Positions 43,335 through 53,439 of a stretch of DNA of 64,000 bases are shown here, one piece after another. The stretch covers positions 124,001 through 188,000 of the forward strand of contig NZ_VLLB01000001.1 in assembly GCF_007830455.1 (NCBI RefSeq), given 5' to 3'. The DNA is from Pseudoduganella lurida (GTDB lineage Bacteria; Pseudomonadota; Gammaproteobacteria; Burkholderiales; Burkholderiaceae_D). A program made the position numbers and the translations under genes. Under the pieces are notes generated by a model, which had not been told where the DNA came from, ran no database searches, and saw only the letters and a list, made by a program, of their open reading frames with translations. Numbering within the stretch: position 1 is the stretch's first letter; every line of letters begins with the position of its first letter.

Positions 43335-44057
43335 TCAGAACAGCGAGTGCCGGCCTTCGTCGCTCACGGCCGGCATGTCGTACCGACGGCGCACGTGCAT
43401 ATCCGCGTCGAACTCGTAGACGACCGGCGTGGCGTTCGGCACGTCGAGCGTGGCGATGTCGTCGTCGCTCATTCCTTCCAGATGCTTGATCAGCGCGCGG
43501 ATGGTGTTGCCGTGCGCCTGGATGACGACGCCCCGTCGCTCGCGCAGCGCCGGCGCCGCCAGCTCTTCCCAAAACGGCCGCACGCGCCGAACCACATCTT
43601 CCAGACTTTCGCTCAGCACGATCTCGCCTGCCCGGGCACCGCGGTTACGCGGATCATCCGCATACGCGCGCGCATCTTGCAGCGCCATCGGCGGAGGCGC
43701 CACGGCAAACGAGCGGCGCCAGGCGGCGACCTGCGCCGCGCCGTATTCCCGTTCGGCCGTCGCCTTGTTCAGCCCCGTCAGGGCACCGTAATGGCGTTCG
43801 TTCAAGCGCGGGTCCGGCACAATCGGCAGCCACATGCGGTCCATTGCTTCGCAGATGATCCATTGCGAGCGGATGGTGCGCTTGAGCATCGATGTGAACG
43901 CGACGTCGATCGCCACGCCCGCCGCGCGCAGCGTCGCGCCCACCGCCCGCGCCTGCGCCATGCCGAGCGGCGTGAGGTCGACATCGGTCCACCCCGTGAA
44001 GCGGTTATCGGCGTTATAGGCGGACTCGCCGTGGCGGATCAAAATCAGTCGGTGCAT
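43335..44057 (-). CDS. gpmA: 2,3-bisphosphoglycerate-dependent phosphoglycerate mutase
   Basis: 240 aa. LIRHGESAYNADNRFTGW carries the phospho-His (His9) and RHGE motif, the rest (RLNERHYGALTGLNKATAE and AHGNTIRALIKHLEG with the second His) is textbook dPGM. Interconverts 3- and 2-phosphoglycerate in glycolysis. Divergent from enolase, the next step. A housekeeping copy probably lies elsewhere, so this looks like an accessory copy in the fluoride module (inference). Confidence 0.93.
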   Translation of the reverse strand: MHRLILIRHGESAYNADNRFTGWTDVDLTPLGMAQARAVGATLRAAGVAIDVAFTSMLKRTIRSQWIICEAMDRMWLPIVPDPRLNERHYGALTGLNKATAEREYGAAQVAAWRRSFAVAPPPMALQDARAYADDPRNRGARAGEIVLSESLEDVVRRVRPFWEELAAPALRERRGVVIQAHGNTIRALIKHLEGMSDDDIATLDVPNATPVVYEFDADMHVRRRYDMPAVSDEGRHSLF

Positions 44058-44131
44058 GGCGCCTCACTCCTCGGATCGGCTGCGTCCCGGCCGGGTCGCG
44101 CGCAACCCCCGGACGAACTGGGATAGAGTAA

Positions 44132-45472
<1,341 letters not shown>

Positions 45473-45492
45473 GTTGAAAACAGCTTAGCCCG

Positions 45493-46119
45493 ATGACGCG
45501 CCTGGTTACACGCATCGTCGTCGTTCGTCATGGCCACGTCGATGGCATCGATCCGCCGCGATTTCGTGGATGCGCCGAATTCCCGCTCTCCGAACTCGGA
45601 CGGCGCCAAGCGGAGGCGCTGGGACGGCGCGTGGCGCGTGGCTGGCAGCCGGATGCCATTTACACCAGCAATTTATCCCGTTGCATCGATACGGGCACGG
45701 CGATCGAGCGCGCAACCGGCGCGCCTGCAAGCGTTCTCGGCGAGCTCGCCGACATCGACTACGGCCAGTGGCAAGGTTTGACGCACGATCGTGTCGAGTC
45801 CTTGTGGCCCGGGCCGGCACGGATGTGGTTTTCGAAACCCGACATGGCCTTGATACCCGGCGGCGAGACGCTCGCACAGGTGTTGGTACGCGTCATGAGT
45901 GTCCTCCATTTCGTGCTTTTGAAACACGCCGGCCAGACCGTCGTCCTGGTCGGGCACGACAGCGTCAACCGTGTGCTGTTGTTGCATTGCCTTGGGCTTT
46001 CTCTCAGTCATTATTGGCAACTCCGGCAGACGCCTTGCTGCGTGAATGAATGCACGTTCGAGGACGATTCGTTCGTCATCCAACGCATTAACGAAACCGG
46101 TCACCTGATTGGCGTTTAA
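45493..46119 (+). CDS. Histidine phosphatase family protein
   Basis: 208 aa. VVVRHGHVDG with the phospho-His (His13), the second catalytic His in VLVGHDSVNR, and TSNLSRCIDTGTAI are the branch-1 signature; the usual Glu of RHGE is His here. 20 bases after enolase, so likely co-transcribed. Substrate unknown: PGM-like activity or a CobC/phosphosugar phosphatase. An alternative-PGM role in the fluoride module is speculation. Confidence 0.85.
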   Translation: MTRLVTRIVVVRHGHVDGIDPPRFRGCAEFPLSELGRRQAEALGRRVARGWQPDAIYTSNLSRCIDTGTAIERATGAPASVLGELADIDYGQWQGLTHDRVESLWPGPARMWFSKPDMALIPGGETLAQVLVRVMSVLHFVLLKHAGQTVVLVGHDSVNRVLLLHCLGLSLSHYWQLRQTPCCVNECTFEDDSFVIQRINETGHLIGV

Positions 46120-46216
46120 ACAAGGAAATGGCGGGAAGACGAGTGGATCGAAGTTTTTACAGCAGGTTAAAAGGTCGAATTCGGCGTCGCCTGCGCTCAG
46201 GACGCCGCGCGATGAT

Positions 46217-46245
46217 TTGGCGGAACAAGCAAACCTTGCTATGAT
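46217..46245 (+). promoter_or_regulatory. Promoter of the riboswitch-controlled CLC-F gene
   Basis: TTGGCG (46217-46222), 17-base spacer, TATGAT (46240-46245). Transcription would start near 46252, a few bases before the aptamer at 46257. Confidence 0.65.
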
Positions 46246-46256
46246 TGACTTTAATT

Positions 46257-46330
46257 GGAGATGGCATTCCTCCCGTAACCGCTCAATCCCGAGCTGATGA
46301 TGCCTACCTTTCCCGGCCGGGAAGGTAGGC
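46257..46330 (+). promoter_or_regulatory. Fluoride riboswitch (crcB motif) with downstream hairpin
   Basis: Aptamer 46257-46307: GGAG-ATGGCAT-TCCTCC stem-loop, GTAACC, stem GCTC-AATCCC-GAGC, TGAT and ATGCCTAC. GGCAT (46263-46267) pairs with ATGCC (46300-46304) as the known pseudoknot. A long palindromic hairpin at 46302-46330 (arms GCCTACCTT and the complementary AAGGTAGGC) reuses the aptamer 3' strand, giving two exclusive folds. There is no U-run after it, so the expression platform may act on translation or a Rho site. Confidence 0.9.
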
Positions 46331-46372
46331 GCATGCCTCGATCCGGACCAGCTGGGCTCACTCACTGGACCG

Positions 46373-47689
46373 ATGAAACCTGATCACACACCCGAACAAG
46401 TCGAGCTTTTGCATTACATGGCGAAGTGGCTGCTGCTTTCCGTCATCGCGGCCGCACTCGCCGGCTCCGCGTCCGCATTCTTCCTGTTTGCACTCGAGCG
46501 CGTCACCCAAATCCGTGTCGCGTCACCGCAGATCATCTGGCTGCTCCCCCTGGCCGGGTTCGCCGTGGGGTGGATCTATCATCGCCTCGGAAAGGATGTC
46601 GAGGCCGGCAACAACCTGATCATCGACGAGATCCACGACCCGAAGAAAACGATCCCGCTGCGGATGGCGCCGCTGGTCCTTGGCGGTACCGTGCTGTCGC
46701 ACCTGTTCGGCGCATCGGTAGGTCGCGAAGGCACGGCGGTGCAGATGGGCGCCACGCTGGCCGACCAAATCGCCCACATGTTGCGTCTGGACCGCGATAC
46801 ACGCCGGGTACTCGTCATGGCCGGCATGAGCGCCGGCTTCTCATCCGTGTTCGGCACGCCCGTGGCGGGCGCGATCTTCGGCCTGGAAGTACTGGCGATC
46901 GGCCGCATGCGCTACGACGCGATCCTGCCCTGCATCGTCGCCGCCATCGTCGCCGACCGCGTGGGACTATGGTGGGGTATCCACCACACGCATTATGTGC
47001 TCGGCGCGGTACCGGCTGTCGGTACGACCGGCCTGGTTGCGGTCGTCGTCGCCGGCATCGCGTTCGGCATGGCAGGCATGCTCTTCGCGACGCTGACGCA
47101 CACGTTGAGCGACACGGCCAAGCGCCATGTGCCGTACGGTCCGGCACGCCCCCTGCTGGGCGGCGCAATCGTCGCCCTGGCGGTCTGGCTGAGCGGGACA
47201 CAGCGCTATATCGGTCTCGGCATTCCGGTCATCGTCCAGGCGTTCCAGCAGCCGCTGGGATTCGAAGACTCGATCGGCAAACTGGCGTTTACCGTCGTCT
47301 CACTCGGCAGTGGCTTCAAAGGCGGCGAAGTGACGCCGCTGTTCTATATCGGCGCCACGCTCGGCAACGCCCTGGCGCCGTTGCTGCACCTGCCTTTCCC
47401 GCTACTGGCCGCGCTCGGCTTCGTCGCCGTGTTCGCCGGCGCCGCCAACGTGCCGCTGGCGTCTACCGTCATGGCCATCGAACTGTTCGGCGGCGAGATC
47501 GCGCCGTACGCAGCGCTCGCCTGCGTCGTCAGCTACCTGTTCTCGGGGCACACCGGCATCTACCGCGCCCAGCGCATCGGCCGGGCCAAGCACCGGCGCG
47601 CGCTTCCCGAGGACCTGCGTCTGTCCGAACTCCATGCCTACCGTGCGCGCGAACGCGCGAGGCCGGCAGCGCAGCGTCCTGAACAGTGA
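46373..47689 (+). CDS. CLC-F fluoride/proton antiporter
   Basis: 438 aa, CLC chloride-channel fold with about 10 hydrophobic segments. The anion site that is GSGIP in chloride-type CLCs is GNNLI here (residues 79-83), the signature of fluoride-specific CLC-F. GREGT with the gating Glu is at 117-121, and FKGGEVTPLFYIGATLG is the C-terminal filter segment. Exports F- against a proton. Lies 65 bases from the aptamer end; the stop overlaps the DUF190 start. Confidence 0.92.
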   Translation: MKPDHTPEQVELLHYMAKWLLLSVIAAALAGSASAFFLFALERVTQIRVASPQIIWLLPLAGFAVGWIYHRLGKDVEAGNNLIIDEIHDPKKTIPLRMAPLVLGGTVLSHLFGASVGREGTAVQMGATLADQIAHMLRLDRDTRRVLVMAGMSAGFSSVFGTPVAGAIFGLEVLAIGRMRYDAILPCIVAAIVADRVGLWWGIHHTHYVLGAVPAVGTTGLVAVVVAGIAFGMAGMLFATLTHTLSDTAKRHVPYGPARPLLGGAIVALAVWLSGTQRYIGLGIPVIVQAFQQPLGFEDSIGKLAFTVVSLGSGFKGGEVTPLFYIGATLGNALAPLLHLPFPLLAALGFVAVFAGAANVPLASTVMAIELFGGEIAPYAALACVVSYLFSGHTGIYRAQRIGRAKHRRALPEDLRLSELHAYRARERARPAAQRPEQ

Positions 47690-48072
47690 GCCACACGATG
47701 AACGATTTTGCCGTCCTGCGCCTGTACATCCCGATGTCGGCCCGTGCCCGCGCCACCCGTCTGTGGCACCATCTCAGTCCCCCGCAGCTCGCCCACCAAC
47801 TGCTGACGCAGGCACGCCGCGCCGGCATCCGCCAGGCGTTGCTGTTCCATGTCGGCAGCGGCTACCTGCCGGGTGAGAAGCCATCCCACGCCCACGTGGA
47901 AGGAACGGCAGGGCGCCACCCGCAATGCGTCGAACTGGTCGATACGGAAGAAGCGCTTCGCGCGTTCCTTTTCGAACACCATGCGCAACTGCACGCGGTG
48001 CAGGCCGTGCTGTTGCGATGCGAGCTGCCGCTCGCAACCGAGGGCAAGGCGACGCACGCAAGCGCCGGTTAG
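47686..48072 (+). CDS. DUF190 protein (CrcB-associated)
   Basis: 128 aa, from GTG 47686 overlapping the CLC-F stop (GTGA); ATG 47698 is the alternative. FAVLRLYIPMSARARATRLW and AGIRQALLFHVGSGY match DUF190, a PII-like alpha/beta fold that repeatedly sits with crcB. A regulatory or sensing role in fluoride or anion transport is inferred from this association only. The stop overlaps that of crcB by three bases tail to tail. Confidence 0.82.
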   Translation: MSHTMNDFAVLRLYIPMSARARATRLWHHLSPPQLAHQLLTQARRAGIRQALLFHVGSGYLPGEKPSHAHVEGTAGRHPQCVELVDTEEALRAFLFEHHAQLHAVQAVLLRCELPLATEGKATHASAG

Positions 48073-48455
48073 CGGCGCATCAGTAATGCGGCCGTCCCCA
48101 TGCCGAGCGTGCACATGACAAGCGAACCGGCAACGTGCAGCAGCACTGCACCGGCTGCCATGGCCAAGCGGCCGGCGCGCAGCAGGATCACCGCCTCGCC
48201 GGCGAAACTCGACATGGTCGTCAAGCCGCCAAGGAAGCCGGTGACGACGAACAACCGGATCTCGGGCGCGAGCGACGGCGTTTCGGTTAGCCAAGGTATC
48301 GCCACCCCGATGATGTATGCGCCCACCAGATTGACAAGCAGAGTACCGGGTGGAATCTCCGGAAACAGCGAATTCAAAGCCACGCTCGTCCACCAGCGCA
48401 CGAGCGCTCCCAGCGCAGCGCCGGTGGCGACTGCGAATACGGAAGAAAACTCCAT
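48069..48455 (-). CDS. crcB: CrcB/Fluc fluoride channel
   Basis: 128 aa from ATG 48455, four TM helices. ALGALVRWWTSV, GTLLVNLVGAYIIG and the pore signature TGFLGGLTTMSSFAGE are the Fluc hallmarks. Functions as a dual-topology dimer that lets fluoride out. On the strand opposite to the riboswitch-controlled genes; no aptamer seen before it, so it is regulated otherwise. Confidence 0.93.
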   Translation of the reverse strand: MEFSSVFAVATGAALGALVRWWTSVALNSLFPEIPPGTLLVNLVGAYIIGVAIPWLTETPSLAPEIRLFVVTGFLGGLTTMSSFAGEAVILLRAGRLAMAAGAVLLHVAGSLVMCTLGMGTAALLMRR

Positions 48456-48532
48456 CGATGTCCCATTTGTAATGTACCTTGCCACCTTAACACGGCACTA
48501 TGGGCAGCCGCACCCGGCTATACTCCATGCCC

Positions 48533-49168
48533 ATGTCTTTCCATTCCCTTGCTCGTTTCGATCCATCCGTTCGTCTTGCACTGCGTGCGCTATGCTCGGC
48601 ACATGCCGGCCCGGTCGACCTGGACCTGGGGCGAGGCGAATGCATCGCCATCGTCGGTGAATCCGGTTCCGGCAAGAGCGTGTTGCTGCGCATGATCGCG
48701 GACCTGATTCCCAACGAGGGCACGGTGCTGCTGGACGGCGCACAGCGCGCAAGCTGGACGGCGCCGGCATGGCGTTCGATGGTAGTCTATCAAGCAGCCG
48801 AGCCGGCCTGGTGGGACGCGACCGCGCGCGCGCACCTTCCGGCATCGGAGCAGAAGCGGGCGCAGGCACTGGCCGATGCGCTGAAACTGCGGGCCGCTGC
48901 GCTTGATACCGACCTGGAGCTGCTGTCGACCGGCGAACGCCAGCGCCTCGCGCTCATCCGTTCCCTGGCTTGCCGGCCCCGTGTCCTCCTGCTAGACGAG
49001 CCCGCTTCGGCGCTCGACGCCGCCTCGACCGCAGCTCTCGAAGCCCTACTGCGTTCGGAACTCGAACGAGGCACGTCGGTGTTGGTCGTGACGCATTCAG
49101 AAGAACAGGCCGAGCGCCTCGGGCAGCGGTGCCTGCGTATGGCGAGCGGCCGGCTCGAGGTGGCATGA
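48533..49168 (+). CDS. fetA: FetA-like ABC transporter ATPase
   Basis: 211 aa; start uncertain among ATG 48500, 48527 and 48533. Walker A GESGSGKS, signature LSTGERQRLALIRSL, Walker B VLLLDEPASALD, H-loop VTHSEEQ. Short stand-alone ATPase coupled (ATGA) to a FetB-like permease. In E. coli FetAB exports iron and protects against peroxide. Confidence 0.82.
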   Translation: MSFHSLARFDPSVRLALRALCSAHAGPVDLDLGRGECIAIVGESGSGKSVLLRMIADLIPNEGTVLLDGAQRASWTAPAWRSMVVYQAAEPAWWDATARAHLPASEQKRAQALADALKLRAAALDTDLELLSTGERQRLALIRSLACRPRVLLLDEPASALDAASTAALEALLRSELERGTSVLVVTHSEEQAERLGQRCLRMASGRLEVA

Positions 49169-49956
49169 GCCAGATTGCACTGTCGGCGTCGGACATGGCG
49201 CTCGCGGCCAGTCTGGTCGTATTCGATGCGGCGGTTTCGATCGCCTTCGGCCTGCGCCTGCATCGGCCCTTGCTTGTCGCCAGTCTGAGGATGGTGCTGC
49301 AGTTGCTGCTCGTCGGCCTCGTGCTGCGCATCGTATTCCGTTCCGACGCGCCGGCGCTGACGCTGGCCATCGCCTGCCTCATGATCGCCGCTGCCGCGCG
49401 CGAAGTCGCAACGAGGCCGACGCAGCGCCTGGCCGGCTGGGGCAACTACCGTATCGCGGGCGCAGTGGTAGCGCTGTCGAGCCTGGCCACGGTGGTGCTG
49501 GCCCTGATGACGGCCATCCGCCCCACGCCCTGGCACGACCCGCGCTATGCCATCCCGTTGATGGGCATCGTGCTGGGCAGCGTGCTAAATTCGGCAAGTC
49601 TGGCCCTCGACGCTTTCCTCGGCGGCGTGGTTGTGTCGCGCAATCAGATCGAAGCCCGTTTGGCCCTGGGTGCATCCTTGCGCACAGCGCTTGCGCCGCT
49701 GATGCGCGATGCGGTGCGTAAAGGCCTCATCCCGGTCATCAACCAGATGTCCGCGGCGGGTATCATCACGCTGCCGGGCATCATGACCGGCCAGCTCCTC
49801 GCCGGCATGGATCCGCTCGGCGCCGTCGAATACCAGATCCTGTTGCTGTTCCTGCTGGCCGGGAGCAGCGGACTGGCCGCCGGCGGCGTGGTCTGGCTGG
49901 CCAGCCGCGCACTTGGCGACGACCGCGACAGGCTGCGGCTGGACCTCTTGGCTTAG
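49165..49956 (+). CDS. fetB: FetB-like iron-export permease
   Basis: 263 aa with about seven hydrophobic segments. PLMGIVLGSVLNSASLALD, EARLALGASLRTALAP and SAAGIITLPGIMTGQLLAG are the FetB/YbbM core. Overlaps the ATPase gene by 4 bases and ends 4 bases into the convergent LysR gene. Metal specificity (Fe or other) is not readable. Confidence 0.85.
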   Translation: MSQIALSASDMALAASLVVFDAAVSIAFGLRLHRPLLVASLRMVLQLLLVGLVLRIVFRSDAPALTLAIACLMIAAAAREVATRPTQRLAGWGNYRIAGAVVALSSLATVVLALMTAIRPTPWHDPRYAIPLMGIVLGSVLNSASLALDAFLGGVVVSRNQIEARLALGASLRTALAPLMRDAVRKGLIPVINQMSAAGIITLPGIMTGQLLAGMDPLGAVEYQILLLFLLAGSSGLAAGGVVWLASRALGDDRDRLRLDLLA

Positions 49957-50849
49957 TTATCCGGCCGCTTCCTGGTCCGCACCATGTCTTCGAAGGCGGC
50001 GACGGCGCGGCTGCGATGCCGCTGGGCGTGGCGCAGCATCGAGAAGCTGCGCGCCGGGAGCGCGCAGTGCGCCCGTGCCAGCAAGCCGGCCTGCACATGC
50101 GGCGCCACGACCAGTTCCGACATCGCGGTGGCAAACGGTCCCGCCATGACCGCACTGCGCACCGCCTCATTTGAGGGAAGTTCGAGTGCGATCTGCAGAT
50201 TGACGACCGCCACGTCGAGCGCGGCGAGTCCGGTCTCCAAAGCGGACCGCGTGCCCGAACCGGCTTCACGCAAAATCCATTGTCCAGCTTCCAGTTCTCT
50301 GGCCGTCAGCGTCCTGCCGTCGGCCCAGGGATGATCGGACGCAACCACAACCACCATATTGTCTTCGCCGACAGTCTCCTCCTCCAGGCCGGTCGGTTCT
50401 ATGTTTCCCTCCACAAAACCGAGATCGGCGCCGCCTTGCAGCACGGCCTCGGCGACGCTCTCGGTATTGCCCGCTTCCATGTGCAAATCGATTCCCGGCC
50501 ATGCTTGGCGGAAGCGTACCAGCAAGGCCGGCAGCCAATAGCTGGCGATGGTCTGGCTGGCGTGGATCGTTAGCGACCCGCGTCTGAGCTCGCCCAAATC
50601 GGCCAGCGCCGCCTCGGCTGCCTGGGCGCTCGCGAGCGCGCGGCGTGCTTCGACGAGAAAAATTCGTCCCGCGTCGCTGATTTCGATGCGCCGGCCGACA
50701 CGGTGAAACAGCGCCGTTCCGTATCGCTCTTCCAGCGACTTGATGGAAGTGCTGACCGCCGAAGGGGTCAGGAAGAGAACGGCGGCGGCCTGGGTAAGGT
50801 GCTGGCGTTCGGCGACCTCGACGAATATACGCAACTGATCCAATGTCAT
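49953..50849 (-). CDS. LysR-type regulator, divergent from yeiH
   Basis: 298 aa. HTH at about 1-60 (LDQLRIFVEVAERQHLTQAA, PSAVSTSIKSLEERYG), then a substrate-binding domain (about 90-290). LysR genes divergent from YeiH exporters are common, so it probably controls yeiH and the binding protein in response to a sulfur compound (inference). Reads as a normal-length member. Confidence 0.88.
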   Translation of the reverse strand: MTLDQLRIFVEVAERQHLTQAAAVLFLTPSAVSTSIKSLEERYGTALFHRVGRRIEISDAGRIFLVEARRALASAQAAEAALADLGELRRGSLTIHASQTIASYWLPALLVRFRQAWPGIDLHMEAGNTESVAEAVLQGGADLGFVEGNIEPTGLEEETVGEDNMVVVVASDHPWADGRTLTARELEAGQWILREAGSGTRSALETGLAALDVAVVNLQIALELPSNEAVRSAVMAGPFATAMSELVVAPHVQAGLLARAHCALPARSFSMLRHAQRHRSRAVAAFEDMVRTRKRPDN

Positions 50850-50933
50850 CGTTCAATATTTTAGAAAGATATGTTCGTAATTTTAAAATAGACCAAACAA
50901 TTCAGTACAGCGATACTTATTACATCGACGTAT

Positions 50934-51962
50934 ATGAATATGAGAAAAATAATGAAGAATCAAGTGAACAATTTGTCCGCCGCCGTTCCCGGCCTGTTGC
51001 TTTGTGCTGCGGTGACGGCAGCTGCCTATCTGCTCGAAGTGGCCGAAACCCACGTGTTCGGCCGCGCTTGGCTCGAAAGCCTGGTGCTGGCCATTCTCAT
51101 CGGCACCGGTATCCGCACCCTGCACCGCCTCGACCCGCGCTTCGATCCAGGCATCCATGTCGGCGCCAAACTGCTGCTCGAGATCGCGGTCGTGCTGCTG
51201 GGCGCTTCGGTCAGTGCCGGTGCGCTGCTGGCCAACGGCCTCGGCCTCATCGGCGGTATCGCGGCGGTGGTCGTGGTTGCGATCGTGTTCAGCTATTTCA
51301 TTGGGCGCAGCGCGGGCCTGCCGCAGAAGATGGCGATCCTCATCGCATGCGGCAATTCGATTTGCGGCAATTCCGCGATCGCTGCAGTGGCGCCGGTGAT
51401 CGATGCCGACGGCAAGGACGTCGCCGCCTCGATCGCCTTCACCGCCGTGCTTGGCGTGGGCGTCGTATTGGGCCTGCCGCTGCTGGTAGGACTGCTGTCG
51501 TTCACCCCGGTGCAGTATGGCGTGTTCGCCGGCTTGACCGTCTATGCGGTGCCGCAAGTGCTGGCGGCGACCGCATCGGTATCGGCCGCGAGCGTCCACA
51601 TCGGCACCCTGGTGAAACTGGTGCGCGTGTTGATGCTGGGTCCGGTCGTGCTGGTCTTGTCGATGTTCGGACGCGGTAGCGGCCGGGCACGCCCTGCGCT
51701 GTCGCACCTCGTGCCGTGGTTCATCGTCGGTTTCCTGCTGCTTCTGGTGCTGCGTTCGATGGGCTGGATTCCGCAGGCTGCACTGGCGCCTGCCCACGAC
51801 GCGGCGAACTTCCTGACCATCATGTCGATGGCGGCCCTCGGACTGGGCGTCGATGCCCGCGCCGTACTGCGTGCCGGCGCCAAGGTGGCCTCGGTGGTAA
51901 TCGGCTCACTCGCAGGATTGGGCGTGGTCAGCTTTGCTCTGATCAAGTTGCTGGGTGTATAG
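50934..51962 (+). CDS. yeiH: YeiH-type putative sulfate exporter
   Basis: 342 aa (start among ATGs 50934, 50940, 50952). About ten hydrophobic segments; family blocks PGLLLCAAVTAAAYLLE, LAILIGTGIRTL, AKLLLEIAVVLLGASVSAG, IACGNSICGNSAIAAVAPVI. Predicted inner-membrane exporter of sulfate or taurine-derived sulfonate. Divergent from the LysR gene; the AcfC-like gene is 55 bases downstream. Confidence 0.88.
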   Translation: MNMRKIMKNQVNNLSAAVPGLLLCAAVTAAAYLLEVAETHVFGRAWLESLVLAILIGTGIRTLHRLDPRFDPGIHVGAKLLLEIAVVLLGASVSAGALLANGLGLIGGIAAVVVVAIVFSYFIGRSAGLPQKMAILIACGNSICGNSAIAAVAPVIDADGKDVAASIAFTAVLGVGVVLGLPLLVGLLSFTPVQYGVFAGLTVYAVPQVLAATASVSAASVHIGTLVKLVRVLMLGPVVLVLSMFGRGSGRARPALSHLVPWFIVGFLLLLVLRSMGWIPQAALAPAHDAANFLTIMSMAALGLGVDARAVLRAGAKVASVVIGSLAGLGVVSFALIKLLGV

Positions 51963-52017
51963 GCACAGCGCCCTCTTCCCGACTTATATTTATGCCAACT
52001 AAAAAAGGAAAAATCCA

Positions 52018-52794
52018 ATGAAATCATATCTCTGTCATAACACCGCTCGCCGACTCGCTGCAGGCGCGATGTTCGCGCTCATGACAGGCATCGCCTGTGC
52101 CGCACAGCCGGTACTGGTGTACGGCCCCGGCGGTCCCGCGCCGGCGATGAAGGAAGCGGCTGCCGCCTTCGAGCAGGAGCACGGCATCAAGGTGACAGTG
52201 ACGGCGGGCCCGACACCGGGCTGGATCGAACGCGCGAAGCAGGATGCCGACGTGATCTACAGCGGCTCGGAAACCATGATGACGGACTTCACCGTTGCGA
52301 TGGGCGGCCGCATCCAGGAAGCCAGCATCACGCCGCTCTACCTGCGTCCGCTGTCGATCCTGGTTCGTCCGGGCAACCCGAAGCATATCCATGGCGTCGC
52401 CGACCTCGTCAAACCCGGCGTGCGCATCCTGGTCGTCAACGGGGCTGGCCAGAATGGCGTTTGGGAGGACATGGCGGGTAGGAAAGGCAATCTCGATACA
52501 GTGCGCAAGATCCGCACGAACATCGCCAGCTATGCTGCCAACAGCGCGATCGCGCGCGACACCTGGACCAGCCGCAGCGACATCGATGCATGGCTGATCT
52601 GGAACATCTGGCAGGTCTCCAACCCCAAACTCGCCGACGTCGTGTCGATCGAACCGGATTACGCGATCTACCGCGATGCCGGCGTCGCCCTGACCGAGCA
52701 CGGCAGCGGCAACCCGGCTGCGAAGCAGTTCGTCGATTTCCTGCAGTCGCCGCAGGGCAGCGCGATTTTCACCAAATGGGGATGGCAAAAATGA
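52018..52794 (+). CDS. AcfC-like periplasmic anion-binding protein
   Basis: 258 aa with signal peptide (GAMFALMTGIACA). Type II binding-protein fold: VLVYGPGGPAPAMKEAAAAF, DVIYSGSETMMTDF, LRPLSILVRPGNPKHI, NGAGQNGVWEDMAG. This is the AcfC / SBP_bac_11 group related to sulfate and molybdate binding. No ABC permease is adjacent, so it may act with YeiH or as a sensor. Confidence 0.8.
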   Translation: MKSYLCHNTARRLAAGAMFALMTGIACAAQPVLVYGPGGPAPAMKEAAAAFEQEHGIKVTVTAGPTPGWIERAKQDADVIYSGSETMMTDFTVAMGGRIQEASITPLYLRPLSILVRPGNPKHIHGVADLVKPGVRILVVNGAGQNGVWEDMAGRKGNLDTVRKIRTNIASYAANSAIARDTWTSRSDIDAWLIWNIWQVSNPKLADVVSIEPDYAIYRDAGVALTEHGSGNPAAKQFVDFLQSPQGSAIFTKWGWQK

Positions 52795-52810
52795 CGGCGC
52801 GCGTCCTGCC

Positions 52811-53437
52811 ATGACCGGGCAAGCGCAGGAACGCAATCTCGACGACCCGGAGGAAGTTACGCGCCGCTACCGCGAACGCCATACCGCGCCAGTGGCTGCG
52901 CTCAACCGCTGGGTCGAAAGCCACGCCGGCGGCATGCGCGAGATGCCGTGGTTCGATCCGCGCGATGGCGGCACCTTCGCCCGCATCCTGGTCCTGCTGG
53001 AAGCGCCGGCGCGCCAGGCGATGCGGCCGCGTTTCGTGTCGCGCGACAATCCCGGTCCGGCGCAGCGCAACCTCAAGCTCTTCCTGGCGCAGGCCTGCGT
53101 GGCGCGCGAAGAGACGGTGATCTGGAACACGGTTCCCTGGCTGCCGCCGGTCGATGGCCCACCGATGCAGCTGCGCGCCGGCGACATCCGCGCCGGCATC
53201 GCGCTGCTCGACGACGTCCTCGGATTCTTGCCGGAGCTGCGCGTCGTGGTGTGCGCGGGACGCACGGCCAGGCGCGCCGAAGCGTCCATCCGCGCCAGCC
53301 GGCCCGATATCCAGGTGCTGTCGATGCCACATCCGAGTCCGCTCGCTGTCTGCGCCGGCCCTCACGTAGCGCGGCAGATCGTGGACACGCTGGCGCAGGC
53401 GCGCGGGGTTGCCGGCGCCTGGCGCCGTACCACCTAA
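52811..53437 (+). CDS. Uracil-DNA glycosylase family protein
   Basis: 208 aa. The UDG fold is shown by FARILVLLEAPARQAM (motif 1 region, with the catalytic Asp/Asn position unusual), LEVVVCAGR-like strand (RVVVCAGRTARR) and the motif 2 loop MPHPSPLAV. Removes uracil from DNA or is a nucleobase-acting relative. 16 bases after the AcfC-like gene, so co-transcribed though functionally unrelated; catalytic specificity unclear. Confidence 0.75.
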   Translation: MTGQAQERNLDDPEEVTRRYRERHTAPVAALNRWVESHAGGMREMPWFDPRDGGTFARILVLLEAPARQAMRPRFVSRDNPGPAQRNLKLFLAQACVAREETVIWNTVPWLPPVDGPPMQLRAGDIRAGIALLDDVLGFLPELRVVVCAGRTARRAEASIRASRPDIQVLSMPHPSPLAVCAGPHVARQIVDTLAQARGVAGAWRRTT

Positions 53438-53439
53438 GC

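Noticed and set aside
46302-46330. Riboswitch hairpin as a standard terminator
   Set aside because: No U-run follows the hairpin.
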